In this document: positions 7,883-15,521 of the stretch, piece by piece
How the letters are laid out: every line of letters starts with the position of its first letter
Numbering within the stretch: position 1 is the first letter of the stretch
Origin: RZZS01 sp964498755
GTDB lineage: Bacteria > Pseudomonadota > Alphaproteobacteria > Micavibrionales > Micavibrionaceae
Reading direction: 5' to 3'
NCBI GenBank assembly: GCA_964498755.1
Contig: CAZCIB010000015.1
Span: forward strand, 1-48,567
Length of the DNA stretch: 48,567 nucleotides
Position numbers and translations under genes: made by a program
The notes under the pieces: generated by a model
The model's database searches: none
What the model saw: only the letters and a program-made list of their open reading frames with translations
What the model was told of the DNA's origin: nothing

Positions 7883-8516
7883 TGTTCTGCTCCTCTTGCG
7901 TATCAGCGGGCTGATTATCGGCGGATTCTTCGGCCTCGCGTTCCTCAGCGGCCTCGATGACCTGCTCGGCCTGAGTCTTGGCGGCTTCGCGGTTCGCGAT
8001 AATATCGCTGACCTTTTTGCTTCGGCGCGCGGCGACGTGGCGCGGGCTCTGCGTTTCCTGCAACGCCTCAAACGTTGCGTTGATCATGTTGTAAGGGTTG
8101 TTGGAGCCGATGGCCTTCGCAACCACGTCCTGAACCCCCAAGGCTTCAAAAACGGCGCGCAGCGGGCCGCCGGCAATGATCCCGGTCCCGGCCGGGGCGG
8201 AGCGCAGGAAAACCTTGCCCGCGCCAAAACGCCCGTGAATGTCGTGGTGCAGCGTGCGCCCTTCGCGCAAAGGCACGCGAACCATATTGCGTTTGGCGGC
8301 TTCTGTCGCTTTACGGATCGCTTCCGGCACCTCGCGCGCCTTGCCGTGGCCCGTGCCGACGCGGCCTTTGCCGTCGCCGACGACCATAAGCGCGGCGAAA
8401 CCGAAGCGGCGACCGCCCTTGACCACCTTGGCCACGCGGTTAATGCCGACGAGACGCTCGATCAGCTCCGGCTCTTCCCGTTCTCTGTCTTTTGTTTTTT
8501 CTGCAGCGCGTGCCAT
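7875..8516 (-). CDS. rpsE: 30S ribosomal protein S5 with acidic C-terminal extension
   Basis: S5 lies at the mRNA entry pore and the S4/S5 accuracy interface. The double-stranded-RNA-binding domain is clear (RVAKVVKGGRRFGFAALMVV), followed by the C-terminal domain (GTGIIAGGPLRAVFEALGVQ, KAIGSNNPYNMINATFEAL). The core ends near residue 170. The remaining 40-odd residues are a Glu/Ala/Gln-rich tail. The gene overlaps the rpmD start by eight bases, consistent with translational coupling. Confidence 0.96.
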   Translation of the reverse strand: MARAAEKTKDREREEPELIERLVGINRVAKVVKGGRRFGFAALMVVGDGKGRVGTGHGKAREVPEAIRKATEAAKRNMVRVPLREGRTLHHDIHGRFGAGKVFLRSAPAGTGIIAGGPLRAVFEALGVQDVVAKAIGSNNPYNMINATFEALQETQSPRHVAARRSKKVSDIIANREAAKTQAEQVIEAAEEREAEESADNQPADTQEEQNNG

Positions 8517-8531
8517 AAGCTCTTCTCTCCT

Positions 8532-8915
8532 TTAAAACTGCAATCCGCCTTCGCGGGCCCCATCGGCCAGCGCCTTGACGCGGCCGTGATAGAGGAACGC
8601 GCCGCGGTCAAACTGAACCTGTTCGATCCCGGCTTTTTTCGCGCGCTCGGCGACAAGCGCGCCGACTTTCTGCGCGGCCTCGACGCTCGCGCCGTTTTTG
8701 AGCGCTTCTTTCAATTCCTTGTCTACGCTGGACGCCGCCGCGACAGTGACGCCTTTAAGGTCGTCAATGACCTGCGCGTAAATTTGCTTGTTCGTGCGGT
8801 GCACGGACAAACGCGGTCGCACCGAGCGCACGGCGTTGCGCTCGATATTCACCGTGCGAAGCTTGTTGCGCGTTCTGTATGTGCGGCGCTGGGCGCCAGT
8901 CAAACGTTTGGTCAT
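8532..8915 (-). CDS. rplR: 50S ribosomal protein L18
   Basis: L18 binds 5S rRNA with L5 in the central protuberance. The 127-residue product shows RLSVHRTNKQIYAQVIDD, the ALKNGASVEAAQKVG helix and the C-terminal FDRGAFLYHGRVKALADGAR signature. Its ATG shares one base with the rplF stop (TAATG), so translation is coupled. Length and position in the spc operon are normal. Confidence 0.97.
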   Translation of the reverse strand: MTKRLTGAQRRTYRTRNKLRTVNIERNAVRSVRPRLSVHRTNKQIYAQVIDDLKGVTVAAASSVDKELKEALKNGASVEAAQKVGALVAERAKKAGIEQVQFDRGAFLYHGRVKALADGAREGGLQF

Positions 8916-9460
8916 TATTTTTTCTTTCCTTCTTTTCTAAGGACGTATTGACCCTGCTTGCGGATGCCTTTGCCTTTATACGGCTCGACCGGGCGCCAGC
9001 GCATAATATTGGCGGCGACCTGCCCGACAAGCTGCTTGTCGATGCCGGAAATCTTCAGAACCGTTTGTTTATCGACCTCGATCTTGATACCCGCCGGCAC
9101 AGGGTAGCGCACTTCGTGGCTATACCCGAGGGAAAGCACGAGATCGTTGCCCTGCAGGTTGGCGCGGTAACCGACGCCCTGAATTTCCAGCGTTTGCTCG
9201 TAACCTTCGCTCACACCCTGCACGATGTTGCGCACAAGGCTGCGCGACGTCGGCCACATTGTTTGCGAGAGCTTGCTGGTCGAGCGCGGCGCAAGGCGGA
9301 CCTGCTTCCTGCCGTCAACCTCTTCGAGCGTCACTGACACATCGTCGTGGATGCGCACCGAGAGATTGCCGAGCTTGCCGTTCGCTTTCACATCCTGGCC
9401 CGCGACCTCGACGGTCACGCCCTCCGGCACAGGAACAGGATTTTTACCAATACGTGACAT
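8915..9460 (-). CDS. rplF: 50S ribosomal protein L6
   Basis: L6 sits at the GTPase-associated region near the sarcin-ricin loop. It begins MSRIGKNPVPVPEGV. The two repeated alpha/beta domains are visible, with the C-terminal signature VAANIMRWRPVEPYKGKGIR close to the end. It has 181 residues, against about 177 in most bacteria. The stop overlaps the rplR start by one base. Confidence 0.97.
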   Translation of the reverse strand: MSRIGKNPVPVPEGVTVEVAGQDVKANGKLGNLSVRIHDDVSVTLEEVDGRKQVRLAPRSTSKLSQTMWPTSRSLVRNIVQGVSEGYEQTLEIQGVGYRANLQGNDLVLSLGYSHEVRYPVPAGIKIEVDKQTVLKISGIDKQLVGQVAANIMRWRPVEPYKGKGIRKQGQYVLRKEGKKK

Positions 9461-9481
9461 TGTTCGTCTTCCCTAAATCCT

Positions 9482-9880
9482 TTAATACACCTGACACAGC
9501 ACTTCGCCGCCGACATTGGCTTCGCGCGCTTTCGAGTCCGACAAAATCCCTTTCGGCGTCGAAACGATCGACACGCCCAGCCCGTTGTAAAAGCGCGGCA
9601 GGTCGTTGACCTTTTTATAAACGCGCTGTCCGGGGCGCGATACGCGGCGTATTTTCTTGATTACGCCCTCCGCCCCATCATATTTCAGATCGATGCGCAG
9701 CGTTTTCTTGTTGCCCTCGAGCTCAATGACCTTATGGCCGCGGATATAGCCTTCGTTCTTCAGCTCGACCGCAAGACTTTCGGCCAGCTTGGAATACAGG
9801 CAGTCAACCGAGGTCTTCCGGGCGTGCTGGCCGTTCCGAATTCGTGTGAGCATATCGCCTAAAGGATCGTTCATGGACAT
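9482..9880 (-). CDS. rpsH: 30S ribosomal protein S8
   Basis: S8 binds helix 21 of 16S rRNA and is the translational repressor of the spc operon in enterobacteria; whether that holds here cannot be seen. The 132-residue protein begins MSMNDPLGDMLTRIRNGQ and ends with the RNA-binding signature VSTPKGILSDSKAREANVGG. It lies between rpsN and rplF as expected. Confidence 0.97.
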   Translation of the reverse strand: MSMNDPLGDMLTRIRNGQHARKTSVDCLYSKLAESLAVELKNEGYIRGHKVIELEGNKKTLRIDLKYDGAEGVIKKIRRVSRPGQRVYKKVNDLPRFYNGLGVSIVSTPKGILSDSKAREANVGGEVLCQVY

Positions 9881-9895
9881 GTTCTTGTCTTCCTC

Positions 9896-10201
9896 CTACC
9901 AGCTCGACTTCGTTACGCCGGGCAGTTCGCCGCGGGATGCCAGTTCACGCAGGGCAATCCGCGATAATTTAAACCTTCTGTGGTGCGAGCGCGGACGTCC
10001 CGTCAGCGCGCAACGGTTGCGGACGCGCGTTTTCGACGAATTGCGCGGCAGCTCGGCCAGCTTCAATGTCGCCTGAAAACGCTCTTCCGCCGGCAGATCG
10101 CGGTTATTGACGATCGCCTTGAGTTCCGCGCGCTTGCGGGCGAGGGATTTGACCATCTTGCGGCGTTTCAGATCTCTGTTGACTGCGCTTGCTTTTGCCA
10201 T
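9896..10201 (-). CDS. rpsN: 30S ribosomal protein S14, zinc-free type
   Basis: S14 is a head protein contacting S3 and S10. The 101-residue length and the lack of CxxC pairs identify the long zinc-free form. The C-terminal half carries the family signature RNRCALTGRPRSHHRRFKLS, ending GELPGVTKSSW. It sits three bases downstream of rplE. Confidence 0.97.
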   Translation of the reverse strand: MAKASAVNRDLKRRKMVKSLARKRAELKAIVNNRDLPAEERFQATLKLAELPRNSSKTRVRNRCALTGRPRSHHRRFKLSRIALRELASRGELPGVTKSSW

Positions 10202-10204
10202 TGT

Positions 10205-10762
10205 TTACTGTTCCTTTTTTACGTCACTGAACGGCATGTCGAACCCTTTGAGGAGCTCTTTCGCCTCTTCATCCGTTTTTGCGGTCGTGCAGATCACGAT
10301 ATCCATCCCGCGCGTACTGTCGACCTTGTCGTATTCGATTTCCGGGAACACAATCTGCTCTTTCAGGCCCATCGCGTAGTTGCCGCGCCCGTCAAAGCTT
10401 TTGCCGTTAATGCCGCGGAAGTCGCGTACGCGCGGCAGCGCGATCGTTACCAGACGGTCCAGGAATTCGTACATGCGCTCGCGGCGAAGCGTTACTTTAA
10501 CGCCGTTCGCCATGCCTTCGCGCAGCTTGAACGAGGCGTTGGATTTCTTCGCCTTGGTTACAACCGGCTTTTGTCCGGCGATGGCCGTCAAATCATTCAC
10601 GGCGCCTTCGATATGCGCGCGGTTCTGGGTCGCTTCGCCCACGCCCATATTGATGACGATCTTGTCGAGCTTCGGAGCCTCGTGCACGTTCTTGTAGCCG
10701 AACTTCTCCATCAGCGCAGGCAGCGCTTCGCTCTCATATCTTTCTTTAAAACGCGGTTTCAT
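10205..10762 (-). CDS. rplE: 50S ribosomal protein L5
   Basis: L5 binds 5S rRNA and contacts P-site tRNA in the central protuberance. The 185-residue product has the segments KIVINMGVGEATQNRA, GQKPVVTKAKKSNASFKLRE and VTLRRERMYEFLDRL of the family, followed by VRDFRGINGKSFDGRGNYAM. It lies ten bases after rplX and three before rpsN. All features are normal. Confidence 0.98.
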   Translation of the reverse strand: MKPRFKERYESEALPALMEKFGYKNVHEAPKLDKIVINMGVGEATQNRAHIEGAVNDLTAIAGQKPVVTKAKKSNASFKLREGMANGVKVTLRRERMYEFLDRLVTIALPRVRDFRGINGKSFDGRGNYAMGLKEQIVFPEIEYDKVDSTRGMDIVICTTAKTDEEAKELLKGFDMPFSDVKKEQ

Positions 10763-10772
10763 GGCCAGTATC

Positions 10773-11096
10773 CTATCCTATCGTCTCGCCGGATTTTTTC
10801 GCGACGCGAACTTTCTTGCCGTCTTTCAAAGCCTTGAACCCGACCCGCGTCGCCTCGCCGGTTTTCGGGTCCTTCAGGGCGACGTTCGAGACATGGATCG
10901 AGGCTTCTTTCGTTTCGATCCCGCCCGCGCTCACTTGAGAGGGTTTCTTGTGACGCTTGGTCATGTTGACGCCCTGAACGATCACGCGGCGCTCTTCCGG
11001 CATGGCCTTCAGAACCTCGCCGACCGTGCCCTTGTACTTGCCGGTGGTTACGACGACCTGATCGCCCTTTTTGATTTTCATCTTTGGCTGGGTCAT
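10773..11096 (-). CDS. rplX: 50S ribosomal protein L24
   Basis: L24 is an early-assembly protein at the exit-tunnel rim. The KOW motif is at the N-terminus (IKKGDQVVVTTGKYKGTVGE), followed by VIVQGVNMTKRHKKP. The 107-residue length is typical. It starts three bases after the rplN stop, and its genomic place between L14 and L5 is universal. Confidence 0.97.
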   Translation of the reverse strand: MTQPKMKIKKGDQVVVTTGKYKGTVGEVLKAMPEERRVIVQGVNMTKRHKKPSQVSAGGIETKEASIHVSNVALKDPKTGEATRVGFKALKDGKKVRVAKKSGETIG

Positions 11097-11099
11097 GGC

Positions 11100-11468
11100 T
11101 TAAAGCACCTCCGCCGCCAGCGAAATAATCTTCATATAGCCCTTGGCGCGCAGCTCGCGCGTGATGGGGCCGAAGATCCGCGTGCCGATCGGCTCATTGT
11201 TGTTGTTAATCAGAACGCAGGCGTTCGTATCAAAGCGGATTTTTTCGCCGTAACGTCTTTGCAGGCCGTGGCGCGAACGCACGATGACGGCGCGGCGTAC
11301 ATCGCCTTTTTTCACGCGGCCGCGGGGTATCGCGTCTTTCACGGATACGACGACGACGTCGCCGATATTGGCCGTGCGGCGTTTGGAGCCGCCCAGCACC
11401 TTGACGCACTGAACCTTGCGGGCGCCGCTGTTATCGGCCACTTCCATTTGCGACTGCATCTGGATCAT
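11100..11468 (-). CDS. rplN: 50S ribosomal protein L14
   Basis: L14 contributes to an intersubunit bridge with 16S helix 44 and binds the silencing factor RsfS. The start MIQMQSQMEVADNSGARKV and the signature segments VVVSVKDAIPRGRVKKGDV and IGTRIFGPITRELR are unmistakable. It has 122 residues. The ATG overlaps the rpsQ stop by four bases. Confidence 0.98.
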   Translation of the reverse strand: MIQMQSQMEVADNSGARKVQCVKVLGGSKRRTANIGDVVVVSVKDAIPRGRVKKGDVRRAVIVRSRHGLQRRYGEKIRFDTNACVLINNNNEPIGTRIFGPITRELRAKGYMKIISLAAEVL

Positions 11469-11902
11469 TCTTTGGACCCTTTCGTTTCTTCTTCTTTATT
11501 CTCTTCAGTCTTGTTTTCTTCAGCGGCTTCGGCGGGGGCTTCAGCAGCGGCGTCGGAAGGCTCCTCGGCTTTCGCCGCGCTTTTCTTTTTCGTGTCCGGG
11601 CGGGAGGCTTTGGCCTCTTCCTCGCGCAGCGCGCTCTCTTCTTCGCTCTGCCCCTTGTGCGAGGTTTCCGGCGGCGTGGTAATCACGCGCCAGGTCTTGC
11701 GTTTGCTGATCGGGCGGCATTCCTCGATCTGGACCTTGTCGCCCAGACCGAAGGCGTTGCTTTGGTCATGCGCGGCGTATTTAACCGTTTTTTTGACGTA
11801 TTTTTTGTAGACAGGATGCATAAAGCGCCGCTCGATCTGAACGGTAACCGTTTTCTCCTGCTTGTCGCTGACGACGTTCCCCTCGAGTATGCGGCGTGGC
11901 AT
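11465..11902 (-). CDS. rpsQ: 30S ribosomal protein S17 with long acidic C-terminal tail
   Basis: S17 is an early-assembly OB-fold protein of the 5' domain of 16S rRNA. The core occupies about residues 1-75 (MPRRILEGNVVSDKQEKTVT, RRFMHPVYKKYVKKTVKY, HDQSNAFGLGDKVQIEECRP, ISKRKTWRVI). The following 65-70 residues form a tail very rich in E, A and K, which makes the protein 145 residues against about 84 in E. coli. A divergent S17-like gene lies immediately upstream (11917-12141); this copy has the basic rRNA-binding residues and is the functional S17. Confidence 0.95.
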   Translation of the reverse strand: MPRRILEGNVVSDKQEKTVTVQIERRFMHPVYKKYVKKTVKYAAHDQSNAFGLGDKVQIEECRPISKRKTWRVITTPPETSHKGQSEEESALREEEAKASRPDTKKKSAAKAEEPSDAAAEAPAEAAEENKTEENKEEETKGSKE

Positions 11903-11916
11903 TGTCTTTCTCTTTC

Positions 11917-12141
11917 CTAGCTCTGGTTATTCGCCAAAACATCAACTAGCGTATGTCTTTTCCTCGGGCTTATTTGAGCCGTTTCTACAAAACGAACATT
12001 AGCCCCTGGCGCTGTACAGTTATCTTCGTCGTGAACAGCGATAGTTTCCCCTTGCATGGGACCTTCGCTTGTAACCTGAACTTGCACGGTCTTATCGTCA
12101 TGATCACCAACAACAACGCCTTCAAAAATTTTACTAATCAT
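11917..12141 (-). CDS. Divergent S17-like OB-fold protein (rpsQ paralogue)
   Basis: This 74-residue protein aligns along its length with the S17 encoded just downstream: IFEGVVVGDHDDKTVQVQV matches ILEGNVVSDKQEKTVTVQI, AVHDEDNCTAPGANVRFVE matches AAHDQSNAFGLGDKVQIEE, and ISPRKRHTLVDVL matches ISKRKTWRVI. It lacks the basic loop with HPVYKKYVKK, and most rRNA-contacting lysines are acidic or neutral. It has a strong GAGGAG ribosome-binding site eight bases before the ATG and lies 14 bases from both rpsQ and rpmC. Its base composition is more AT-rich than its neighbours. It looks like an expressed, repurposed duplicate rather than a pseudogene; the role is unknown. Confidence 0.8.
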   Translation of the reverse strand: MISKIFEGVVVGDHDDKTVQVQVTSEGPMQGETIAVHDEDNCTAPGANVRFVETAQISPRKRHTLVDVLANNQS

Positions 12142-12155
12142 GTCTTTTTCTCCTC

Positions 12156-12371
12156 TTAAGCAGCCTTGTCTTTTTTCTGTTCGCTCTTGCGCGTCTGCGT
12201 CAAAAACGTCTTGATGCGCGCGACCGTGCGGCGCGATTTTTTCATCGCGGCCGTATTCTCGAGCGTACCGACCGTTTTCTGGAAGCGCAGGTTAAACATG
12301 TTCTTGCGCTCGTCCAGCAGCAGCTTTTTCAGCTCGTCTTCCGTTTTCGTTTTCAGGTCTTCGGCGTTCAT
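12156..12371 (-). CDS. rpmC: 50S ribosomal protein L29
   Basis: L29 is a two-helix protein at the exit tunnel near the signal-recognition-particle docking site. The 71-residue product has the typical pattern: the helix MNAEDLKTKTEDELKKLLLD, then FNLRFQKTVGTLENTA and a basic second helix RTVARIKTFLTQTR. It is separated from rplP by a 147-base palindromic element instead of the usual near-zero gap. Confidence 0.96.
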   Translation of the reverse strand: MNAEDLKTKTEDELKKLLLDERKNMFNLRFQKTVGTLENTAAMKKSRRTVARIKTFLTQTRKSEQKKDKAA

Positions 12372-12394
12372 GTCGTTGTTTCACTCCGTTCAAT

Positions 12395-12517
12395 AGTTGC
12401 GAGTAGCGAGTTCGAGTTGCGAGATCTTATCTCCGTGCTTCAAACTCATTTATTTAAACTCGCTCTATCTTTCCTTCGTTTTCCTTTTCTCGTAACTCTT
12501 CTCTCGGACTCGTAACT
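12395..12517. repeat. Palindromic tandem-repeat element B in the rplP-rpmC spacer
   Basis: The arms 12395-12424 and 12488-12517 are inverted repeats built of short units such as AGTTGCGAGT and AGTTACGAG. The loop (12425-12487) contains CCGTGCTT (12433-12440) and a following ATTTATTT...AACTCGCT, which reappear in element C at 15909-15935, so the two share a related core as well as related ends. On the coding strand the element starts two bases after the rplP stop TAG. Confidence 0.8.
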
Positions 12518-12518
12518 T

Positions 12519-12932
12519 CTATTCCCCGATCCGCGCGACGAACTTCGTCTTTACGGGCAGCTTTTCCGCCGCCAGCGCGAGCGCGGTTCGCGCAACGTCC
12601 TGCGGCACGCCGTCAAGTTCGAACAAAATCCGGCCCGGCTTGATGCGCGCAGCCCAGAATTCGGGCGAACCCTTACCGGAGCCCATCCGCACCTCAAGGG
12701 GCTTTTTCGACACCGGCACGTCCGGAAAGACGCGGATCCAGACCTTACCCTGACGCTTCATCGCGCGGGTAATCGCGCGGCGGGCGGCCTCAATCTGGCG
12801 CGCGGTAATCCGGTCGGGCGAGAGGGCCTTCAGGCCGTAAGTCCCGAAGTTCAGATCCGTTCCGCCCTTGGCCGCTCCGTGAATGCGCCCCTTGTGCTGT
12901 TTCCTGTATTTTGTCCGTTTCGGGCTCAGCAT
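12519..12932 (-). CDS. rplP: 50S ribosomal protein L16
   Basis: L16 organises the A-site region of the large subunit and binds aminoacyl-tRNA elbows. It begins MLSPKRTKYRKQHKGRIHG and has the signatures KGGTDLNFGTYGLKAL and RMGSGKGSPEFWAARIKPG. The 137-residue length is normal. Its stop TAG lies two bases from palindromic element B, and 188 bases with another palindrome separate it from rpsC. Confidence 0.97.
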   Translation of the reverse strand: MLSPKRTKYRKQHKGRIHGAAKGGTDLNFGTYGLKALSPDRITARQIEAARRAITRAMKRQGKVWIRVFPDVPVSKKPLEVRMGSGKGSPEFWAARIKPGRILFELDGVPQDVARTALALAAEKLPVKTKFVARIGE

Positions 12933-13011
12933 GTTCGCTTGTCCTCATCACAAAAAAATTTCGTCCGCATGGGCTTTTGGTTTTTCTTCAAACCACAGTC
13001 CCCGTACGTTT

Positions 13012-13123
13012 CGGTTTTAGTTTTCAGTTGCCGATTATCAGTAAACGCGACCCTTCTCTATCACAACAGAAAAGCAATTTCAACCATTCTGTTAACAGAT
13101 AACCGGAAACTAAAAACCGGCTA
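13012..13123. repeat. Palindromic tandem-repeat element in the rpsC-rplP spacer
   Basis: The left arm 13012-13044 (CGGTTTTAGTTTTCAGTTGC...) and the right arm 13089-13120 (complement CCGGTTTTTAGTTTCCGG...) form an imperfect inverted repeat. Each arm is made of 7-9 base units such as GTTTTCAGTT. Its coding-strand end begins CCGG directly after the rpsC stop TAG (13121-13123). The unit sequence differs from elements A-D but the layout is the same. The rest of the 188-base gap (12933-13011) shows no recognisable signal. Confidence 0.65.
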
Positions 13124-13807
13124 CTGTCTCGGCATTCCGCCCTGGGCGTCCTGCAAACGCTTGTCGCGCGCCATTGGATCGTGCTCAAGGATGTCGCCTT
13201 TATAGATCCAGATTTTGACGCCGATAATGCCATAGGTCGTCAGCGCCTCGGCCAGACCGTAATCCAGATCGGCGCGCAGCGTGTGCAGCGGCACGCGCCC
13301 TTCGCGGTACCATTCCGTCCGGGCAATTTCGGCGCCGCCCAGACGGCCCGAAACATTAATCCGGATGCCTTGCGCGCCCATTCTCAAAGCCGATTGAACG
13401 GCGCGCTTCATCGCGCGGCGGAACGAAACGCGGCGCTCAAGCTGCTGGGCGACGCCTTCGGCGACCAGCTGCGCGTCAATCTCGGGCTTGCGGATTTCAA
13501 CGATATTCAGGGAAACGTCGCCGCCTGCGCGTTGCGAGAGATCGCGGCGGAGCTTTTCAATATCGGCGCCTTTTTTCCCGATAATCACGCCGGGACGCGC
13601 GGTGTGAACAGTCACGCGGGTGTTTTTCGCGGCGCGCTCGATGATCACTTTACTAACGCCGGCGGCTTTCAGGCGGTCCTGAATATATTCGCGCAGTTTC
13701 AGATCCTCGACCAGCTTGTCGGCGTAATCGCCGCCCGAATACCAGCGGGAATCCCATGTGCGGTTGATCCCGACGCGTAAGCCTATTGGATTGACTTTCT
13801 GACCCAT
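13121..13807 (-). CDS. rpsC: 30S ribosomal protein S3
   Basis: S3 lines the mRNA entry channel and has helicase-supporting KH domains. The start MGQKVNPIGLRVGINRTWDS is typical. The KH segment VIIGKKGADIEKLRRDL and the C-terminal signature RINVSGRLGGAEIARTEWY follow. It has 228 residues, within the normal range. The usual tight junction with rplP is broken by a palindromic repeat that begins at the stop codon. Confidence 0.98.
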   Translation of the reverse strand: MGQKVNPIGLRVGINRTWDSRWYSGGDYADKLVEDLKLREYIQDRLKAAGVSKVIIERAAKNTRVTVHTARPGVIIGKKGADIEKLRRDLSQRAGGDVSLNIVEIRKPEIDAQLVAEGVAQQLERRVSFRRAMKRAVQSALRMGAQGIRINVSGRLGGAEIARTEWYREGRVPLHTLRADLDYGLAEALTTYGIIGVKIWIYKGDILEHDPMARDKRLQDAQGGMPRQ

Positions 13808-13825
13808 GAGTTTTTTCCGTTTCCT

Positions 13826-14200
13826 TTAAGCCTGTTGTTCCCTGACCACAATCGTCAGATTGCTGAAATCCTTGTGAATGCGCGTGGCGCGGCCGCGGGC
13901 GCGGGCGCGGAAGCGTTTCATGCGGATCGACTTGCCGACATGCGCCTCCGAGACGACGAGGTTATCGACGTCGAGGCCGTGGTTGTTCTCGGCGTTCGCA
14001 ATCGCCGACTGCAGCGCCTTGCGCACGGAATGCGCGATGCGGCGCTCGCAGAATTCCAGATCGGTCAGCGCCTTTTCCGCTTTCTTGCCGCGGATCATCG
14101 TCGCCACCAGATTAAGCTTGCGCGGGCTGGTACGCAGATGTTTTACAAATGCGCGCGCCTCGTTCTCCGCGGTTCTGCTCTCGTTCGCCTGTTGTCCCAT
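13826..14200 (-). CDS. rplV: 50S ribosomal protein L22
   Basis: L22 lines the exit tunnel with a long hairpin. The 124-residue product shows the hallmark RTSPRKLNLVATMIRGKKAE and the hook region MKRFRARARGRATRIHKDFS. The short Asn/Glu-rich start MGQQANESRTAENEARAF is slightly longer than in E. coli. It lies 18 bases ahead of rpsC. Element D separates it from rpsS. Confidence 0.97.
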   Translation of the reverse strand: MGQQANESRTAENEARAFVKHLRTSPRKLNLVATMIRGKKAEKALTDLEFCERRIAHSVRKALQSAIANAENNHGLDVDNLVVSEAHVGKSIRMKRFRARARGRATRIHKDFSNLTIVVREQQA

Positions 14201-14214
14201 TTCGTTTCACTCTA

Positions 14215-14287
14215 AGTTGCGAGTTGTGAGTTGCGAGTCGTGAGCATGAGAAAAATCTCGCTACTCGCCACTCGCTACTCACGACTA
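14215..14287. repeat. Palindromic tandem-repeat element D in the rpsS-rplV spacer
   Basis: The arms 14215-14244 and 14257-14286 are inverted repeats of 30 bases, each made of near-tandem units GAGTTGC, GAGTTGT, GAGTAGC and GAGTGGC. The loop is about 12 bases. On the coding strand it begins TCGTGAG directly after the rpsS stop codon TAG (14285-14287) and ends CGCAACT. It is the most compact member of the family. Confidence 0.8.
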
Positions 14288-14560
14288 CCGTTTCGCCTTC
14301 TTGTCCGCCCCGTGACCGAAGTAAGTCCGCGTTGGCGCAAATTCCCCAAGCTTGTGACCGATCATCTGGTCCGTCACCAGTACGGGGATGAATTTCTTAC
14401 CGTTATGCACGCCGAAAGTCAAACCGACCATATTCGGCAGGATCGTCGACCGGCGCGACCAGGTCTTGATGATCTCTTTCCTGCCGCTCGTGCGTACGGT
14501 TTCCGCCTTCTTCAGAAGGCTTCTTTCAACAAACGGTCCTTTCCAAACACTGCGTGCCAT
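14285..14560 (-). CDS. rpsS: 30S ribosomal protein S19
   Basis: S19 pairs with S13 in the small-subunit head. The 91-residue product begins MARSVWKGPFVERSLLKKAE and has the family segment IGHKLGEFAPTRTYFGH near the end. It is preceded by a short spacer with an element of GATGATC-type repeats and followed at its stop codon by element D. Everything in the coding part is standard. Confidence 0.98.
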   Translation of the reverse strand: MARSVWKGPFVERSLLKKAETVRTSGRKEIIKTWSRRSTILPNMVGLTFGVHNGKKFIPVLVTDQMIGHKLGEFAPTRTYFGHGADKKAKR

Positions 14561-14585
14561 TTTCTATCCTCGTTTTAATCGTCCT

Positions 14586-14653
14586 AGATGATCGGATGAT
14601 CTGATTATCGAAATTGTTCTGATCATCTGATCATCCGTTTATCTGATCATCAT
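14586..14653. repeat. GATCATC-type palindromic repeat in the rplB-rpsS spacer
   Basis: The arms 14586-14610 and 14619-14653 consist of units of the form GATGATCTGATTATCG and GATCATCTGATCATCC, in inverted arrangement around a short AAATTGTT loop. It begins at the rplB stop (TGA at 14650-14652) on the coding strand, like the AGTTG-type elements, but the unit sequence is unrelated to theirs. Confidence 0.65.
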
Positions 14654-15474
14654 TTTTTGCGTTTCCTAATAATATACTTATCCGTGCTCTTGTTCTTGCG
14701 GGTTTTGTAGCCCTTGGTCGGCTTGCCCCAGGGCGTGCAGGGATGACGCCCGCCCGAGGAACGGCCCTCGCCGCCGCCATGGGGGTGATCGACCGGGTTC
14801 ATCACGACGCCGCGGACGTTCGGGCGGCGGCCCAGCCAGCGGTTGCGGCCCGCCTTGCCCTTGTTCGTGTTCATATGATCGGGGTTCGAGACCGCGCCCA
14901 CGGTCGCAATGCATTCCTGACGCACGATGCGCAGCTCGCCGGAAGACAGCTTTACCTGCGCGTAACCCTGGTCGCGGCCGACAAGCTGCGCGTACGTTCC
15001 GGCGGAGCGGGCGATCTGGCCGCCTTTGCCGACGCGCATTTCAATGTTGTGCACAATCGTGCCGACCGGCATATTTTTAAGCGGCAGCGCATTGCCCGGC
15101 TTGATATCGGCGTTTTCGCCGGAGACGATTTTATCGCCGGGCTGCAGACGCTGGGGCGCGAGGATATAACGCTTCTCGCCGTCCTCGTAGTTCACCAGCG
15201 CGATAAAGGCCGTGCGGTTCGGATCGTATTCCAGACGCTCCACCGTGCCGGTCACGCCGAACTTGTTGCGTTTCCAGTCGATAACGCGGTAACGCTGCTT
15301 ATGTCCGCCGCCCCGGTTAAAGGAGGTAATGCGGCCATTGCTGTTGCGTCCGCCGGATCTGTGCTTCCCTTCGGTGAGGGATTTTTCCGGCTTGCCTTTC
15401 CACAGGCCCGAGCGGTCCACCGTAACGAGCTGGCGGGCGCCGGGAGAGGTTGGGTTATGTTTTTTAAGCGCCAT
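14650..15474 (-). CDS. rplB: 50S ribosomal protein L2
   Basis: L2 is needed for subunit association and peptidyl-transferase function. The 274-residue protein has the N-terminal OB fold (RNSNGRITSFNRGGGHKQRY), the SH3-like domain, and the conserved C-terminal MNPVDHPHGGGEGRSSGG segment with the functionally important histidine. The usual length is 270-280. It follows rplW and overlaps no neighbour. Confidence 0.98.
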   Translation of the reverse strand: MALKKHNPTSPGARQLVTVDRSGLWKGKPEKSLTEGKHRSGGRNSNGRITSFNRGGGHKQRYRVIDWKRNKFGVTGTVERLEYDPNRTAFIALVNYEDGEKRYILAPQRLQPGDKIVSGENADIKPGNALPLKNMPVGTIVHNIEMRVGKGGQIARSAGTYAQLVGRDQGYAQVKLSSGELRIVRQECIATVGAVSNPDHMNTNKGKAGRNRWLGRRPNVRGVVMNPVDHPHGGGEGRSSGGRHPCTPWGKPTKGYKTRKNKSTDKYIIRKRKK

Positions 15475-15521
15475 TTTCTTCCTCTTTTATCCGTTATCGG
15501 CGGATCACCATAGTTAGAAAC

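Noticed and set aside
7883..8071. Upstream extension of the L30 frame to an earlier ATG
   Set aside because: It lies fully inside rpsE in another frame and is Arg/Pro-rich nonsense; the ATG at 7882 gives the usual overlap with the rpsE stop.
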